Below are positions 24,150 to 37,600 of a stretch of 63,888 nucleotides of DNA, piece after piece. The DNA lies in assembly GCF_000003605.2 (NCBI RefSeq), contig NW_003152760.1, positions 77,539-141,426 on the forward strand. The letters run 5' to 3'. A program made the translations under genes and the position numbers. Below the pieces are notes generated by a model. The model saw only the letters and a program-made list of their open reading frames with translations, made no database searches and had not been told where the DNA came from. Origin of the DNA: Saccoglossus kowalevskii. Lineage: Eukaryota; Hemichordata; Enteropneusta; Harrimaniidae. Within the stretch, counting starts at the first letter, position 1, and the number at the start of each line of letters is the position of its first letter.

Positions 24150-26514
24150 AAAATATCTTGAAACAATTATCCTGTCCGCTGTTGTTGTCTTATGATTCAT
24201 TTCTTAGCAAGTTACACCATAGAGATTAGTACGGGTTACTGGGAGATAGTCAGCTGTATGCCATCTTTCACTCTGAAATCATTAATACAGTTGTATTGAA
24301 GCTCTTGTGTGAAATATGTGTGAAAAAGTCTGAAATGAACTATAATATGCTAAATATCCTTCAAAATTGAATTCAATACACATCATATTTCGCACAATTC
24401 AGTAAATTATTTAAAGACCCAAATAAAACTATATCTCTAAGTGTATGAAGGTAAAACATCCATTCATTGATGTGTATTTGAACAGTAAACTAGACTCGCG
24501 GGCAGTGCATGATGCATCAACTGAACTAACGAAGCAGTTTGTGGCTGGTACAATCTTTCTTTGTAGGCAAAATTGAAAATGTGTTTTGAAATATTATCGG
24601 TAATGTATCTAAAAAAAATTTCATGAAAAATACTGGCTGAACTTCAGATGGGAACAATTCTAACCAATTATGGTATATGAAAAAAAATATACAATACTGT
24701 GTATGTACATGTCTTTGTAGAATGAATTGGATAAAAGTTCCCAAAAAGTATAAGCAAAATTGGGGGGGGGGGCAATATTTGCCAAGTAATTATTTTGGTG
24801 TGAAGTATGATTAATGGTCACCACAGGGGAAATCAAGGAAATTATATGGTAAAAGCTGATGGATTAATTGATCTGTGATTCAGAAATTTTCTGCAGGTTA
24901 CTAAGCATGCTACTACATATAACAACCTCTACATCAGGGATTATTAGATATAGGTGAATAGGGTAGTGCATTATGCTGAATCAATGTTTGAGGGATTCCC
25001 TGATAACAATTTCTTTTATTACGACTAATGCTGTGCTCCACATGATTGCTTCTCTGTTTTCTGGCTACAACTAAACTACATGTACAAACATGCTACTGAC
25101 ATTGGATTGTTGGTGGCATGTCTGTTCACAGGTAGATAAGTCAGATAAGAGAAACCATGACACGATCCTCTAGCCTACAGTTCAGAACATCCTGTGCAAT
25201 TCCTGTCAATGTATTGTAAATGTTTTCATTCCCTGCACTTCTATGCTTGACACATAATAGTTTGCTCTGTTTTTATAAACCTAATGAAGATTATGGCCTT
25301 ATAGTTGTGTTGTGAGCAAAGCTTAGCTGAAAACCCTTTAAGTTTTGAGTAACTTGGCCAAAAATCAAATCTGAAAGTTGCGGTGTTGTACTGACCAAAC
25401 CTGACACATTGTGCCGCTTATCTACTTGATTGTGTTTTGACTCTAGGTGGTGCTGTTTGTTGAAATACATTTTCAGCTTCCAAGGTTCAATACATCTTCA
25501 CAAACACATTAAGATGTTCTCATTTTTTGTACACTGTAAGTTTATTCTATTATGAAGTATTTGCAATAACAAAAAATGGGGGTCATCGACCTTTGTTTTG
25601 GTAAAATCATACGTTCATATTATGCAGTTAATACACAGGCTCTATGGAGAAAAAATAAAACATTACCTTTTAACATTCAAAACCATTTTTTTTAAACTCA
25701 GGATAATGAGCTGGTAGAAAAAGCTATTTTCTACAAATAATAATAATGGGTCACCAGCAGCTTTTTTAAAATGATATTTAGGTTTTACTTTTACGATAGT
25801 TCGCTATATACACACAGATACATGTGCAATATGTGTTCTCATAGAAAACCAATTCGCAATAACGACCATACTCAAGTACTTTTCAAATATAGTTTATACT
25901 ATTTCCTGAAAAATTAAAATTTTATATCTTTTAGTTTTACAGATTCATTATACTAGAAAAGAGCGAAAATCTCCCAACATGAAATATTTCTGATATAATA
26001 TAATATGCAGTTTCTTCATATTTAGTTACACTCACGCTTGTCTGAGCTTATGCTCAAACTGGTAGAGAATGCGATTGCAAGAGAAGATGAAACATGCATA
26101 ATTCTAACATACATATAAAATCCTGAATGACAATGTCAGTTGTATTCTCTGACTATAGAGGGCGCTTTAAACAATTTATGGTTTCCAATCCAGCAATAAA
26201 TTACGCTGATAATAAAGCTTGAATTTTCAGTTTTGAAAAGACAGTTAAATGCCTGAGATATGAATATAGACGAGCATGAAACTACATTTAATTAAATCAA
26301 AGACAAGTCATCAAATATCTTTGGTTCAATCACGTTTTTGATCAATTTGGATGTTAATTTGATGTTAATTTAACTCAGAAATACACTGGCAGAGAAGTAT
26401 GTGCAACTCAATAACATTTAACTACCACTGCCATTACAGGCTGATAATGCTAACATTATCTGGTGAATACATCAAATAAAACTAAACAGGTTATATCAGT
26501 CAACATATCAAACC

Positions 26515-26520
26515 TTTATT
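26515..26520 (-). terminator. Candidate poly(A) signal of the radial spoke gene
   Basis: TTTATT on the plus strand reads AATAAA on the gene strand, 358 bases past the stop codon. It is a plausible site; no downstream element is clear-cut. Confidence 0.4.
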
Positions 26521-26877
26521 ATTAAACAGTGTCGCATAATACATAAAAAATATTACAAAAAAACATGAACTAGAATTAGAGTGAAAAGTTCAGTCTACAA
26601 CTCAATTTTAACTTTTGTGAACTAGATGTATTTACAAAAATGTTGACTGCACTTAATAATTCATAATAGACTTTTACAGGAGTATGTAAGCAATAAAAAT
26701 GAATCACCAATATTCATCATAATAGTAAAATGCATAAATGAAATATGTTGTATTTACACACTTTCAGTTTTCTCTCAAAATACAGAGACATTGTAGTTAT
26801 TAACGAGAGTGGAATGCTTGTACAAATAGAAAATAGAGTCAAGTTCATATTTCTTTTTTTTTAAGGGGGGGGGGCAT

Positions 26878-29800
26878 TTAAACATCTTCTTCATCCTCAT
26901 CTTCATCAACATCTTCCATCTCTTCTGCATTCTCTTGCGCTTCCTGTTGTGCGGCTCTCAATGCTGCCTCCTCTTCCACAGTTGGATCTTCTGCTTCAGT
27001 GATTTCTGGGCCACTTGGGAATTCTTCCATTGCTGGTGGTAGTTGTGGTGGACTGTAGTTATCTTGTAGGTATTTGTGTCCCCAACCAATGTACACATTT
27101 TCAAATTTCCTAAAGATGAATAAATTAAAAATGATATCAATAAAACAATGATGGAAACAGCTGCCTGTGCTTGAAAAGATACAGCAAAGAACATTGAAGC
27201 ACGGAACAAAGTTGAACATGCTGAATTATCAGATAATTAACAGCCACTTCTCCACTGCCTGATAATCATATAGTACTAAAACATTGTTAAGTAACTTACT
27301 TTTCAGTGCCAAACGCATGTGCACCAGGCCAAAGATTTGAGTGAAGGACTGAAATGGCATACTGAGGAACAAGGTTGGAAGAGAGCTTAGCTGACCATGG
27401 TGGCAAGTTGTCAATTTCTGTAATAAAATAAAAACATACTTGAAAATATGTGTGTAGTATGCATTAGGTGACATATATGTGTATTTATATTGGAATGAAA
27501 GATCTTCAATATCTCCTATAAACTTACCAGCATCTTCAGACAGAGGGGTCAGAAGTGGTGGTCCTGTTTCTGGTTCTGGCTCATCTGGCTCTTCCCTCTC
27601 CTCATCTTCTTCCTCATCCTCAAACTCATCCTCTTGCTGCTGCACTGGGTTGTACCATGAACAGCGACCCTGAATTTAAATTTACATGATAAACAATTAG
27701 GCAAGAAAGTCAATGAACCTACTGTAATGCAAAAGTCATGATGTAGCAACTGTGGCTGGTTCAACTAACAATGTTTTAATTTCAATTTATAAAACAAAAT
27801 GTAACGTTACCTGTGGTAGGATATGTTGTACATGGTGCACCCAATTTGACAGAGAGGGATCAACTAATTCCCGAACTGGAATTCCTTCAAAGTCTGGATT
27901 CTCTACGAATGAGTCACGGCCTACAAAGACAGAGAATAGAGTGTTATTCACATCCAGGTAAATTACACAACATTCAAAGATAATGTATGCAGAAGACTGA
28001 ACTGAATGCATAGATAGCTGTAATAAAAACATACCTTCAGAATCTTCTTCTTCTTCCTCTTCCTCATCAAACTGGTAGAATCCAAGGGGGCTAATGTGTG
28101 TGCCAGCTGAAATACGAGCAATCTGTGCACGTAAGTAGTTGGCTTCATTACCGGGGAATGGAGGATAACTAATAACTGGAGAATCCAATCTACCAGTAAA
28201 GAATTTCTTGATTTGTCTGGCTACAGAGATCTGTTGAGGTGTAACAGGGGGCAGCTTCGTCCACATCTTTCCAGCTAAAAATGGGGAAATGAATGAAGAA
28301 CATCAGATCACACACATTGACTCAAAGCATTAAAATGACAAAGTAATACATTGTATGTAGTCGTGAATAGAAATGTAGCAATGAATTACAAGACTCACGT
28401 TCAATTGTCACAAAGTACGTCTTCTTGTTAGCGCCTGTACGATTCTCTTCTCGTGGGATAACTGGTGGTGGTTTCCAGTCTGGTTTGGGGGTATCATCCT
28501 CCTCTGCTTCTTCTGTACAACATAAAAAAAAAAAGAGTTAATTATTAACATTTGACACACTGAGATACTAGGTGGCCTTAGATAATATATGTTCTAGTCT
28601 CTCATCTACTACAGGTACAAAGTGATTACAAACCTCCTTCCTCGCCTGCTTCATCATCTTCTTTTTCTGTCTGCTCTTCTGCTTCTGCTTCCTAAATGAC
28701 AAATAAAATTGTTTAACTTTACTTTCTGCACCTGATGAGCTTCAGTTAAATTAGCTTATCCATTCATCCAATTTAACCACTTTGTTTTTACCAAACTCTG
28801 GAAACACACTTCCAACACATAAAAACGGTACTCAATACAAATAGTCAAGTCAGATAAACAAGTTACATATGTCTAAACAAGCAAACTAGCCACTCACCTC
28901 TTCTTCATCTTCCTCCTCTTCTTCACCTTCCCTATACTCAACTTCTGCAATGATGTAATTTTTTTCTGTTCCAATTATTTTACCCCAGAACCTACAACTT
29001 TGTAGTGGGTGGTTGTCAACTAGATTTTTCAGTGCCAAGTAGATTCGCACCATCTCTTCTCTGCTAACACCAACCTGTGATGACGAAAGACAACAATTGA
29101 AATTAAAACAAATTCAAGCTGGATTTACAATATTTAATTGAAAAATAAATTCAGATATTGTATGCTAAAATAAACTCGAAAATACTCACATCAGCTTGTT
29201 CAAAGTTGTACATAAGTTCTGGCAGGTTTGGTAATGGGCTCTCATTATCTTCCTCTACTTCAATATCAGCTCCTTCATCAGTATTTTTCTGAAATTATAA
29301 TTAACAAATACAATTTGACATGCACTCAAACTGAAGGTAATGTGCTGCATATAGAGAAAAGAGTGAGCACAGAATCAGAACCAAGAAGAAAACATCCAAA
29401 CATGAGAGTGCGGGTTAGACTAAAGGATGCTGATTTGATGCAGCAGAACAGGTGTCAATTGGTCGGATCATAGGTTAGGGAGCACGCATGACTTCTTGAC
29501 AGAAATACCTTCTGAAATGCGAAAGCAGCTGATATATTAAACTTGTCTTTGACTTTGCGTTGACTGTCACTGTTATCCTATTTAGTGAGTGAAAATAATT
29601 CTGATATCTATGTTAGGAGTACTCCAAGACACAAAATTTGAGATAAACATGCATGAACATGCTAATATGTGGGAAGCTGAATTGCAAAGACTCCAATAAT
29701 AGCCATGCATATGTAAAAAAGGAAGGAAATAAATAAGACAATTTCCTGTTTCAACATTCATGAAAAATTAAATAAAAAAATACATTATTATACACAACGA

Positions 29801-31001
29801 AAATGACTGACAACACACTGTACTAATCAAGCATCAGTAAAAGTATTCAGCAAAAAAAATGAACAAAATCTATAAACAACATCAATTATTTAAAACTTAA
29901 ATTGAAAATACAGATCATTCCGACCAATCAATTAATCATACAAACATTCATGGTCAACTAAATTTCTACAAGCAAACTACTATCTATAAAAGCAGTGATA
30001 TCTATTGATACTATTTTAGGGTTTCATGCATATTCACTCGGTTATAAATTCTTGATTTTGTAACTGCTTATGTGTAATACGACAAATTTCCTTCATCCCC
30101 CAAATGGTTGTTTGCATGTGAAAAAGCAGCATTTTAAAACCCAGTGAATAATTAATGCAATGAAAGTAACCGAGTAAAACATGTCTCACTTTGTATCATA
30201 GCCTAATAAATAACTCACCTCAAACAATGGTTTCTGCACTTCAGCAAGTTCAACTTCAGTGGAACGGTCTACTTTATCCTGGATTGTATCAACTTTTGAT
30301 ATAAATTTATCTCTTTTGCAATCTTTGCTTATATCTTCAAAAATGTCTGAAACAAATCAGTGTTGATTATATAGAACACCTCGGAAACGTCACACAATAT
30401 AATACTTGGTAATACTCAAACTGAAATTTGCGTGAAGAACTTACCAACTGCATTTGCAGGTCTTCCATCTAAAATGTTTGAAATAACTTTGCTAAGGTGA
30501 TCATATCTAGAAAAAATAACATGGCAACCATTTTTTTTAAATTTCGTGTTTAGATAAACAATTCCAGTTACAACTTACATGTTAATATAAATACAATTAG
30601 TTTGACCTGAATTTGAGCAGCCTGAGTGAAATCACAGTCCTTTAGTCACTGTGGTGATATAAAACCCAATAAAACAGTAAGTTAGCTATATGTTGTACTG
30701 ATTCATTATATTTACTAAGTGAAGTATGTTTGTTAAATATAGTTTGAATGGAGAAATGTTTTAGCGTTTATACTTACAAATTAATATTTGTTTTGGTGCT
30801 TGCTGTCAGGAGAAACGCTTTTGCATTCGTAAATTCTGCCTCTTTAGGGTTTAGGTTTAGATTCACATTTTGAGCAGAACTCACAGATCCGCGGGGTGTA
30901 GCTACAGCAACAGGAGTTCCCACAGGACTAGCAATTTTAGGGGTTTCTGGCTTTGCCTCTTCGACTGGAGGTTGCTGTTCGGGCTCGTCTGTCGTCGACA
31001 T
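26878..31001 (-). CDS. RSPH4A: Radial spoke head protein, RSPH4A/RSPH6A type
   Basis: Twelve coding exons on the minus strand, in transcript order: 30778-31001, 30445-30506, 30219-30346, 29190-29288, 28898-29074, 28634-28691, 28399-28512, 28035-28274, 27811-27920, 27528-27669, 27300-27417, 26878-27109. They give 567 residues in one frame. Family hallmarks: [20 protein letters not shown] near residue 65; [20 protein letters not shown] around 200; [20 protein letters not shown] and [20 protein letters not shown] around 300-350; [32 protein letters not shown]; a C-terminal [10 protein letters not shown] block; several acidic runs. Family role: part of the radial spoke head of motile 9+2 axonemes, homologous to Chlamydomonas RSP4/RSP6. 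Vertebrates have two paralogues (RSPH4A and RSPH6A), so the symbol means this family. Human proteins are about 717 residues; this one has a shorter N-terminus. It is divergent with SAV1. Confidence 0.95.
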
Positions 31002-31656
31002 ATTGTTTGCGGTCTTCTGGATAAACGTTAAAATTTAAAGTCGGTAGAAAACGTTCTTTATCGTGTTGGTTTGTCCCAGACGTTGTCAAAAGTGTTATTG
31101 GCACGCCAAAGATCGCAAATTTCAGCCCAGGAGTGTAGAAAACAGTGGCTGGATACAATAACCGACTCTTCAGCAGCCCGTTTGCTTGTGGTTCATCAGT
31201 GTTGCTATGCGATCTGAGCTCGGTAAATAAACCTGCGTTGTGCATAACGTCAGCACTATCTAAAACGTCACCAATGTGTGCGCTCCTCTAAATATCAACT
31301 ATAGATGGCGCTATTTTTGTCAACGAAAGTGCTCACACTTGCTGTGTTCTCCTTCTTTTGTCGGCGTTTACCTGGAGATTATATGGTAGATAACTGTGGT
31401 TCACTATTCCTAGACTGGTATATACTTCTGGGGGCGTATAATAGGTGTTCGGATAGATCGCTCGTACTCTTGATGTCGCTGGCGTCGCGTAACATGGGCT
31501 AAGGACGAACGATTATTTTGGTAAACGCGATTTTTTTCTCAATTTGTTGAACTGGTTCAGTGACCGCCTGTATCGTATATCCGAAATAACGGTGAAGTAC
31601 ACATTATGTACGTGTGCGTATGCTAGCGAATAATCCAAAATTCAATCTCGTGCAAC
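31002..31656. promoter_or_regulatory. Bidirectional promoter region between the spoke gene and SAV1
   Basis: 655 bases separate the two start codons, which point away from each other. On the spoke-gene strand a perfect RFX half-site, AGCAAC within CGCATAGCAAC, is at about 31201-31211, and a forkhead-type TGTTTGC (plus strand) is at 31004-31010. A CTCF-like 15-mer, ACTATAGATGGCGCT, is at 31298-31312. These fit a ciliary gene next to a housekeeping-type gene, but are motif matches only. A 65-residue frame at 31305-31502 is judged chance. Confidence 0.5.
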
Positions 31657-34600
31657 ATGCTGTCCAGAAAAAAAGAACCGAAGGCCAATATCACCGAGGG
31701 TATGGCAGGACGATACACTAAAAAAGAAACTTCACCGTGGTTGAAAGGTGAGTAAAAAATAGCCCCATTACTAACGTATGTGATATATGACACTGTGACC
31801 ATCACATTTCACTTATTTTAAAAATTAGTAAGAATTAAGCCTAAAAATTGCATTTTATTCTGCAGCATTAGTATGTTCTAAAATACAAATGCAACAATAT
31901 TGGTTTATCTTGATACTCACCAACCTTTTATCAAACTCCACCCCTTCACCTCATAGTTGTCTGAGAATGGTAGTATAATATTAACTAATGTACAGAATAA
32001 TTCTTATCTGTGTACCCCGTATAACTGTTTAAAATGTCATTAAAAAAAGGTCAGATTTCTATCAACAGGTATACTAGACATTTAGATTGAAAATTTATTT
32101 AGATAGCGCATGAACCCAAATAATAATAATAATAACTCTTATGTGATAATTCATAAAATATAAATATTATTAGTTTAAAAGGGTTTCTGAGTATATACTG
32201 GTAGACAGCGAACTTTTTAATGTGTGATTCTCTATTTGATAGTAAATATGTGAATAGTTTACTATCTTTTATTTTGGATAGAATCTTAATTTTAGAGTAA
32301 TATTATTCATGCTGACAGTATATTTATCATCTATGTTTTTATCTATATTTTTTTGTATCAAATTCTATCTTTTACTGGATTTTTTTAGTTTTGAGTGTCT
32401 ATTTTTTTCCATTTCAATCTGTTATCTGTCTAACTTATATAAAGGGCGATAGTCTTCGTACCACGCATGCGCGAGATATATGGGTCTTATATAAACAAAG
32501 ATGGCGACCTAGACAGTTGCACAGATCAACAAGTACGAACTAATACGTTTCCAAGCTTTAATTAGGTAATTTTAGGTGATTGGAAGGTATCAAAGGAGTC
32601 ACCGGCTGTAATCAGTGCAAGTTGCGCCCAGGTCAAATCTCATACTTGCGAATTCCATTTGAAGAGCGCATTAGATTGTGGGAAAATCAATGTTTATCAA
32701 CACAAATGTCACACATGTGCAGCGCGATGACCACCACGATTTAACCTTTATGTGGTAAAACCAATGTACATTAGGCTGAAAAGATTTGTATATACATGAT
32801 AAACATGTACATGTATTGTACTTGTCTGCATGAAGAATGCAACAGACCTGAGACTGAGATTTGGCCCTTTATTGTACACCTGTCTCTGTGTGTGACCCAA
32901 GCAGAACTGTTACAGTGATTTTTTTGTGGATTCATGCAAACACTTTATGAGTATAGCACCACAAATGCAACAGCATGATTAAAATGTAAATCTGATAAAA
33001 TACATAAGTATAAATTAAAACAGGTGAATGAAACTGTTATTTTTGTGTCATCATCATTTCTATATTTGCACTATATTTCCCCCAAAATATCCTACTTTTA
33101 TGTAGAGAGAAGGAAGGGTGTATAATAATTATATGAAATATGTTTCAGTTTTTGGCAAACTTTGAGAAGATATAAGAAGTGTACAACATAGTATATAACA
33201 CTGTTTTGTTTTGTGAAAGGATTGGATAGGCACAACATAGCAGTGTGCATAGAAGAGAGGGAGTTAGGGTTGGATAGGCACAAGGAAGCAGTATGCAAAT
33301 TAGGTTGGAAGCAAGGGTTGAATAAATACAGGATAACAGTGTGAAAAGAAAGAAGGTAGGAAGGTTGGATAGGCACAGAGCAGCAGTATGCAAATTGTTT
33401 TTGAATTACATATGCTCGTGGTATAACTCAAGACATAATGTAGCTAAAAGGTACTTTGCTTATCTTCTTTTCAACAAATTAGACTTCCGGGGTATTCTCT
33501 ATTGAGGAAAAATGCTGTTTTTTATGTCTCATTGAATTATTGGTTGACCAGTAGTTGCCAATTTTATTCTAGTGGTCCAGTTTAAATTGTTGATAGTAAT
33601 TACATTATACTACTAGATAAGTTTAAAAGATGAAATTTTCATCAAAAAACTTGAATAAATATTTATCAAAACTGCACTTGATACTTTCTTTTTTATTAAA
33701 AGTTAATTATGGAAGAAATAAATTTGAATTGTTCATTTCATGCAGTCCAGTACACGTTTCTTTAATTAATTGATAATTAAATTATAATTAAATTCTTTAA
33801 TTAATTAATTGTATAATTGCATCATCTATTTCAGATTACATGTCACCAGTGATTCGTCATGGTCGAACATTCCAGCGTCGATCTTGTTCTAGTTCAAACG
33901 ATTCATCAACTCCAGGAACACCAGCTTTTTCAAGTAGAGCAAATTCAGNNNNNNNNNNNNNNNNNNNNNNNNNNNNNNNNNNNNNNNNNNNNNNNNNNNN
34001 NNNNNNNNNNNNNNNNNNNNNNNNNNNNNNNNNNNNNNNNNNNNNNNNNNNNNNNNNNNNNNNNNNNNNNNNNNNNNNNNNNNNNNNNNNNNNNNNNNNN
34101 NNNNNNNNNNNNNNNNNNNNNNNNNNNNNNNNNNNNNNNATCAACTCCAGGAACACCAGCTTTTTCAAGTAGAGCAAATTCAGATATGTCAATGCCAGAT
34201 ATTTTGACATCATCACAGTCTTCAGTTAACCGAGGCGCTATGTCCGAGTGTGGTAAGATTAATTGTATCATTGCTTAACATATGTAAGGTTACGTCTAAT
34301 AGAAAAATTTACATTTGTAGTTAGGATATAAAGTAGTAAATTTGATTTTGAATAATACTCAAAAGATTAATTTTTTGATTAAACAAGGTGTTTTTGTAGT
34401 AACTTTGTTTATTATATGTATTCAGATAAATTAAAAAAAGCAATTTATAATTTCGTTTTATTTCGATTGAAATATTAAGTACGGTATGTTAACATTTTAC
34501 TTTAGATTACTGCCAGAGTTATCATACATGTGAAAATGCTGTCTTTATATGGAATCATATTCACATTTAGTTTTTCTCTGTAATTTTAATTTTTCCTCAG

Positions 34601-37600
34601 TTTAATAATTTTCGTTGTGTTTTTTTGCAGGATACTCCAAGGGAGCAGACAGCAGAAGTGTCAGTACATACAGTCTTTTTCCACAAAATCCTGTTTCAGG
34701 TACCTCTATTATTATGATATTATTATAATTATAAATGTTTTCATTTGTTTGTTGATATCACACAGACAGTAAATGGCTAAATATTACATTTTTGTTTTTG
34801 TATAGCTTTTTTGTTTTCATAAATAGATGCAAGTTATTTTTGTTTGTTTGACACTACAATTTTGTTGCTAGTCAAGCACAGTTGTTTGCATCGTTCACTT
34901 TTCAGAGTGTTCATATTTTTGTAGACATATTGCTGTGCACGTGTTGTGTGTATGCTTTTGTTTTTTGCTACCCATAGATGCATCCAGTAGTCATTATGAT
35001 GATAAATACTTACAACAACAACAACAGCCACCATCACAGTATGAGTCAGGACTAGACCTTACTGCTGCTACCTCAGTAGAATCATTAGGTTAGCTTATCT
35101 ACTTCTACTCTCATTACCATCATTATTGTTCTTGTTACATCACATGCACTGTATTATCAAAACTTCTCTGTCGTCTTTTATGAAATATTCTCGTAATGTT
35201 TTGAATGGGCTAAATTTTTTATTTCTGTGTGTGTATCTATCTATGTTTAAATGTATATGTGTGTCTGTTCTACTGGTATCTCAAGAACCAATCATCAGTT
35301 GAAACTAAATTGAGGGGGCTAAAAGTTTTGGGGATAGTACAACTTGAACTATGGATAATTTTGCAATGTCTTAATTTATCTTTCTCAACTATTTGGCACA
35401 AAAAAATCATCTACGCCAGAAAATACTTTTCGTTTCTTTTTTTACTAAAGATGCCATATTATAATTTTTATTTGCCTAATTTAAATTTTTTAATTAACTT
35501 TTCCACTATATTTTTAATATCATGCCATGCCTTCAATCTTCGCCTTCAATACATTCAACATGGTAAACTTTCCATGATTGAAATTAATTGAAATGTTTAA
35601 ATAAATTGCAAATGGAATATATATATGTAGGGTCAGTATGCAAAATGAAAATTAATGATTAATATATATTAAAATTGGGAAAACAGGTCTAAAAATATCT
35701 AATTTTTTAGTCATTTTAGTCAAGTTATATCAAATGGTATTGTACATGTAGCCTTACATGCATACACTATAAACAACCCCTTTGCTTTTATGATAGACAA
35801 AATTTCGTAAGCCGATGAAAATCCTGCAATTTTTTAGCAGTGACAAATTCTCTGTGGTCATAGAACACTTTTGAAAAATTCTGTCTTCTCAAATGCCATA
35901 AAATCATCAAATTCTCATCTGCACAAATTGAGAATTTTACGATAACCTGTAAATGCAAATACCCTGAGTTCGGTAATTTTGCAATACCGGTACATTGTAC
36001 TCCAGGACAATATAAGCATCACCAGCCTAATTTTCAAGAAAATAATGTAAATTTCGTGGATAGTGGCCATTTTGTCAGTATTATAACACTTTTACCATAG
36101 ATTTTCATGGCAAAGATATTACTATGTCATCTCAAATTTTAGTCTGATGACATAGGTTGATCATATATAAAATCATATATTGTGATTTATTTCATAAACC
36201 TTGGTTTTAACAAGTTTTGAAAAATGTAATTTTTCTTTAACATTGTGTTTTATCAACATTTTTGAAAAATATTAGTTTCTCAAAATATTTCATTGAAACA
36301 CACAAAGGAATGCTATTTCATTGTGCCATGGGACAATAGCTCAATTATTTTTCATAATAAACCAATGAACATTGTCTTTTTATGGCTAACTTTCTCAAAA
36401 TTTATGCATAGGTTTCTACCCTAACAAAACACCCAGTCACTTCAGTTACACATTACTAGTAGTAAGATCAATACAGAGTAACTGTACCCAGTAGGTAATG
36501 GATACTTGGTACAATGGAAATGTAAACACATGCACCACTTAGCACCAGAGGATTAAATTAAACAGCAGAGAGATTAAGTGATATTACTGTTATCATATTA
36601 TTGTAGAAAGGTTAACCTTTTAATGAGAAGATTATTGTGTTGTACAAATGATGAGACATTTCAACTTTATGTGGTACCTCCTAACATTGAAATGAAATTC
36701 AGTCAACCATGTTTTTTTTTAAATGTTTACAAATTATTAAAATTCTATACACTGATGCTAGTTATCTACAACCAGGGCATTGCTGACTGAGAATTAAGTG
36801 GCAAAGATAGCGGAAATTAACACTTTTTTTATCAGGATTTTCATAACAACATTGTTGATTAAATACTTATTTATTAATTAAATTGGTAATTATAATTAGT
36901 AAGTAACGGTAAAACTTCAGTAAGATTTCAGTGAAAAAATCATAAATAGGGAAATGAGAATGGGCATAAGCCTGAAAGGTACTTTCTAAGTATATTGTTA
37001 TCTTTTAACAATAATATATTAAATTTCAAATATTATACTTTTTGTCGTTTAATAACATTTATTTTGTTGTTAAAATAATTGAGAAATTCACACTGATAGT
37101 AGATTTGTATCTAAGTAAATTACTAAGAAGTGTGCATAAAGGCTCATTGTGAAGGTAATTAAAATAAATATTTTTTTAATTTGTACATACATAACTAATT
37201 ATCAGTGAAATTTATGGGACTCATGGTGCCATGACCCTGGTGGTTTCTCACTAATATATAAAATGTTACCTATCCAGACATTTATGAGTCAAGTTCATAA
37301 TAGTTTGACAATTCTACCACTAGGCAATGTATCACAGCCAGAAGATCTACCGTTACCACCAGGATGGACAGCAGCTAGAACATTGAATAGAAAGTTTTAC
37401 ATAGAGTAAGTAGGTAACACATGCAATTATCAGTTTCACGTTCAGACATGGTTTGAATACAGAGGACTATTACTGCATACTTGTTAGTTACTTGTTAGAA
37501 GGCTGTCCAAAAATTGGAACTTTTTTTACATTTGTGTGTGCGTCTGTGTGTCCATATGTATGCAGCTTTATCACACATACTTGGACCGGATTGAGTTGAA

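Larger units (their letters stand above)
23591..26877. other. EIF4A3 3' UTR, intergenic DNA and antisense-gene 3' UTR
   Basis: No gene is supported. The left part holds the EIF4A3 3' UTR with a candidate poly(A) signal at 24144-24149; the right part holds the 3' UTR of the convergent spoke-head gene. Around 25550-25760 there are phrases such as GGGGGTCATCGACC that vaguely recall the TTAA element at 20660-21223, too diverged for me to call. An 11-base G run is at 24762-24772. Confidence 0.5.

Noticed and set aside
31305-31502. 65-residue frame in the spoke-head/SAV1 promoter
   Set aside because: No similarity recognised and it lies in a region better explained as promoter.
33098-33393. Two antisense frames with repeated LCLSNP-like peptides
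   Set aside because: They are translations of the minisatellite at 33219-33397.
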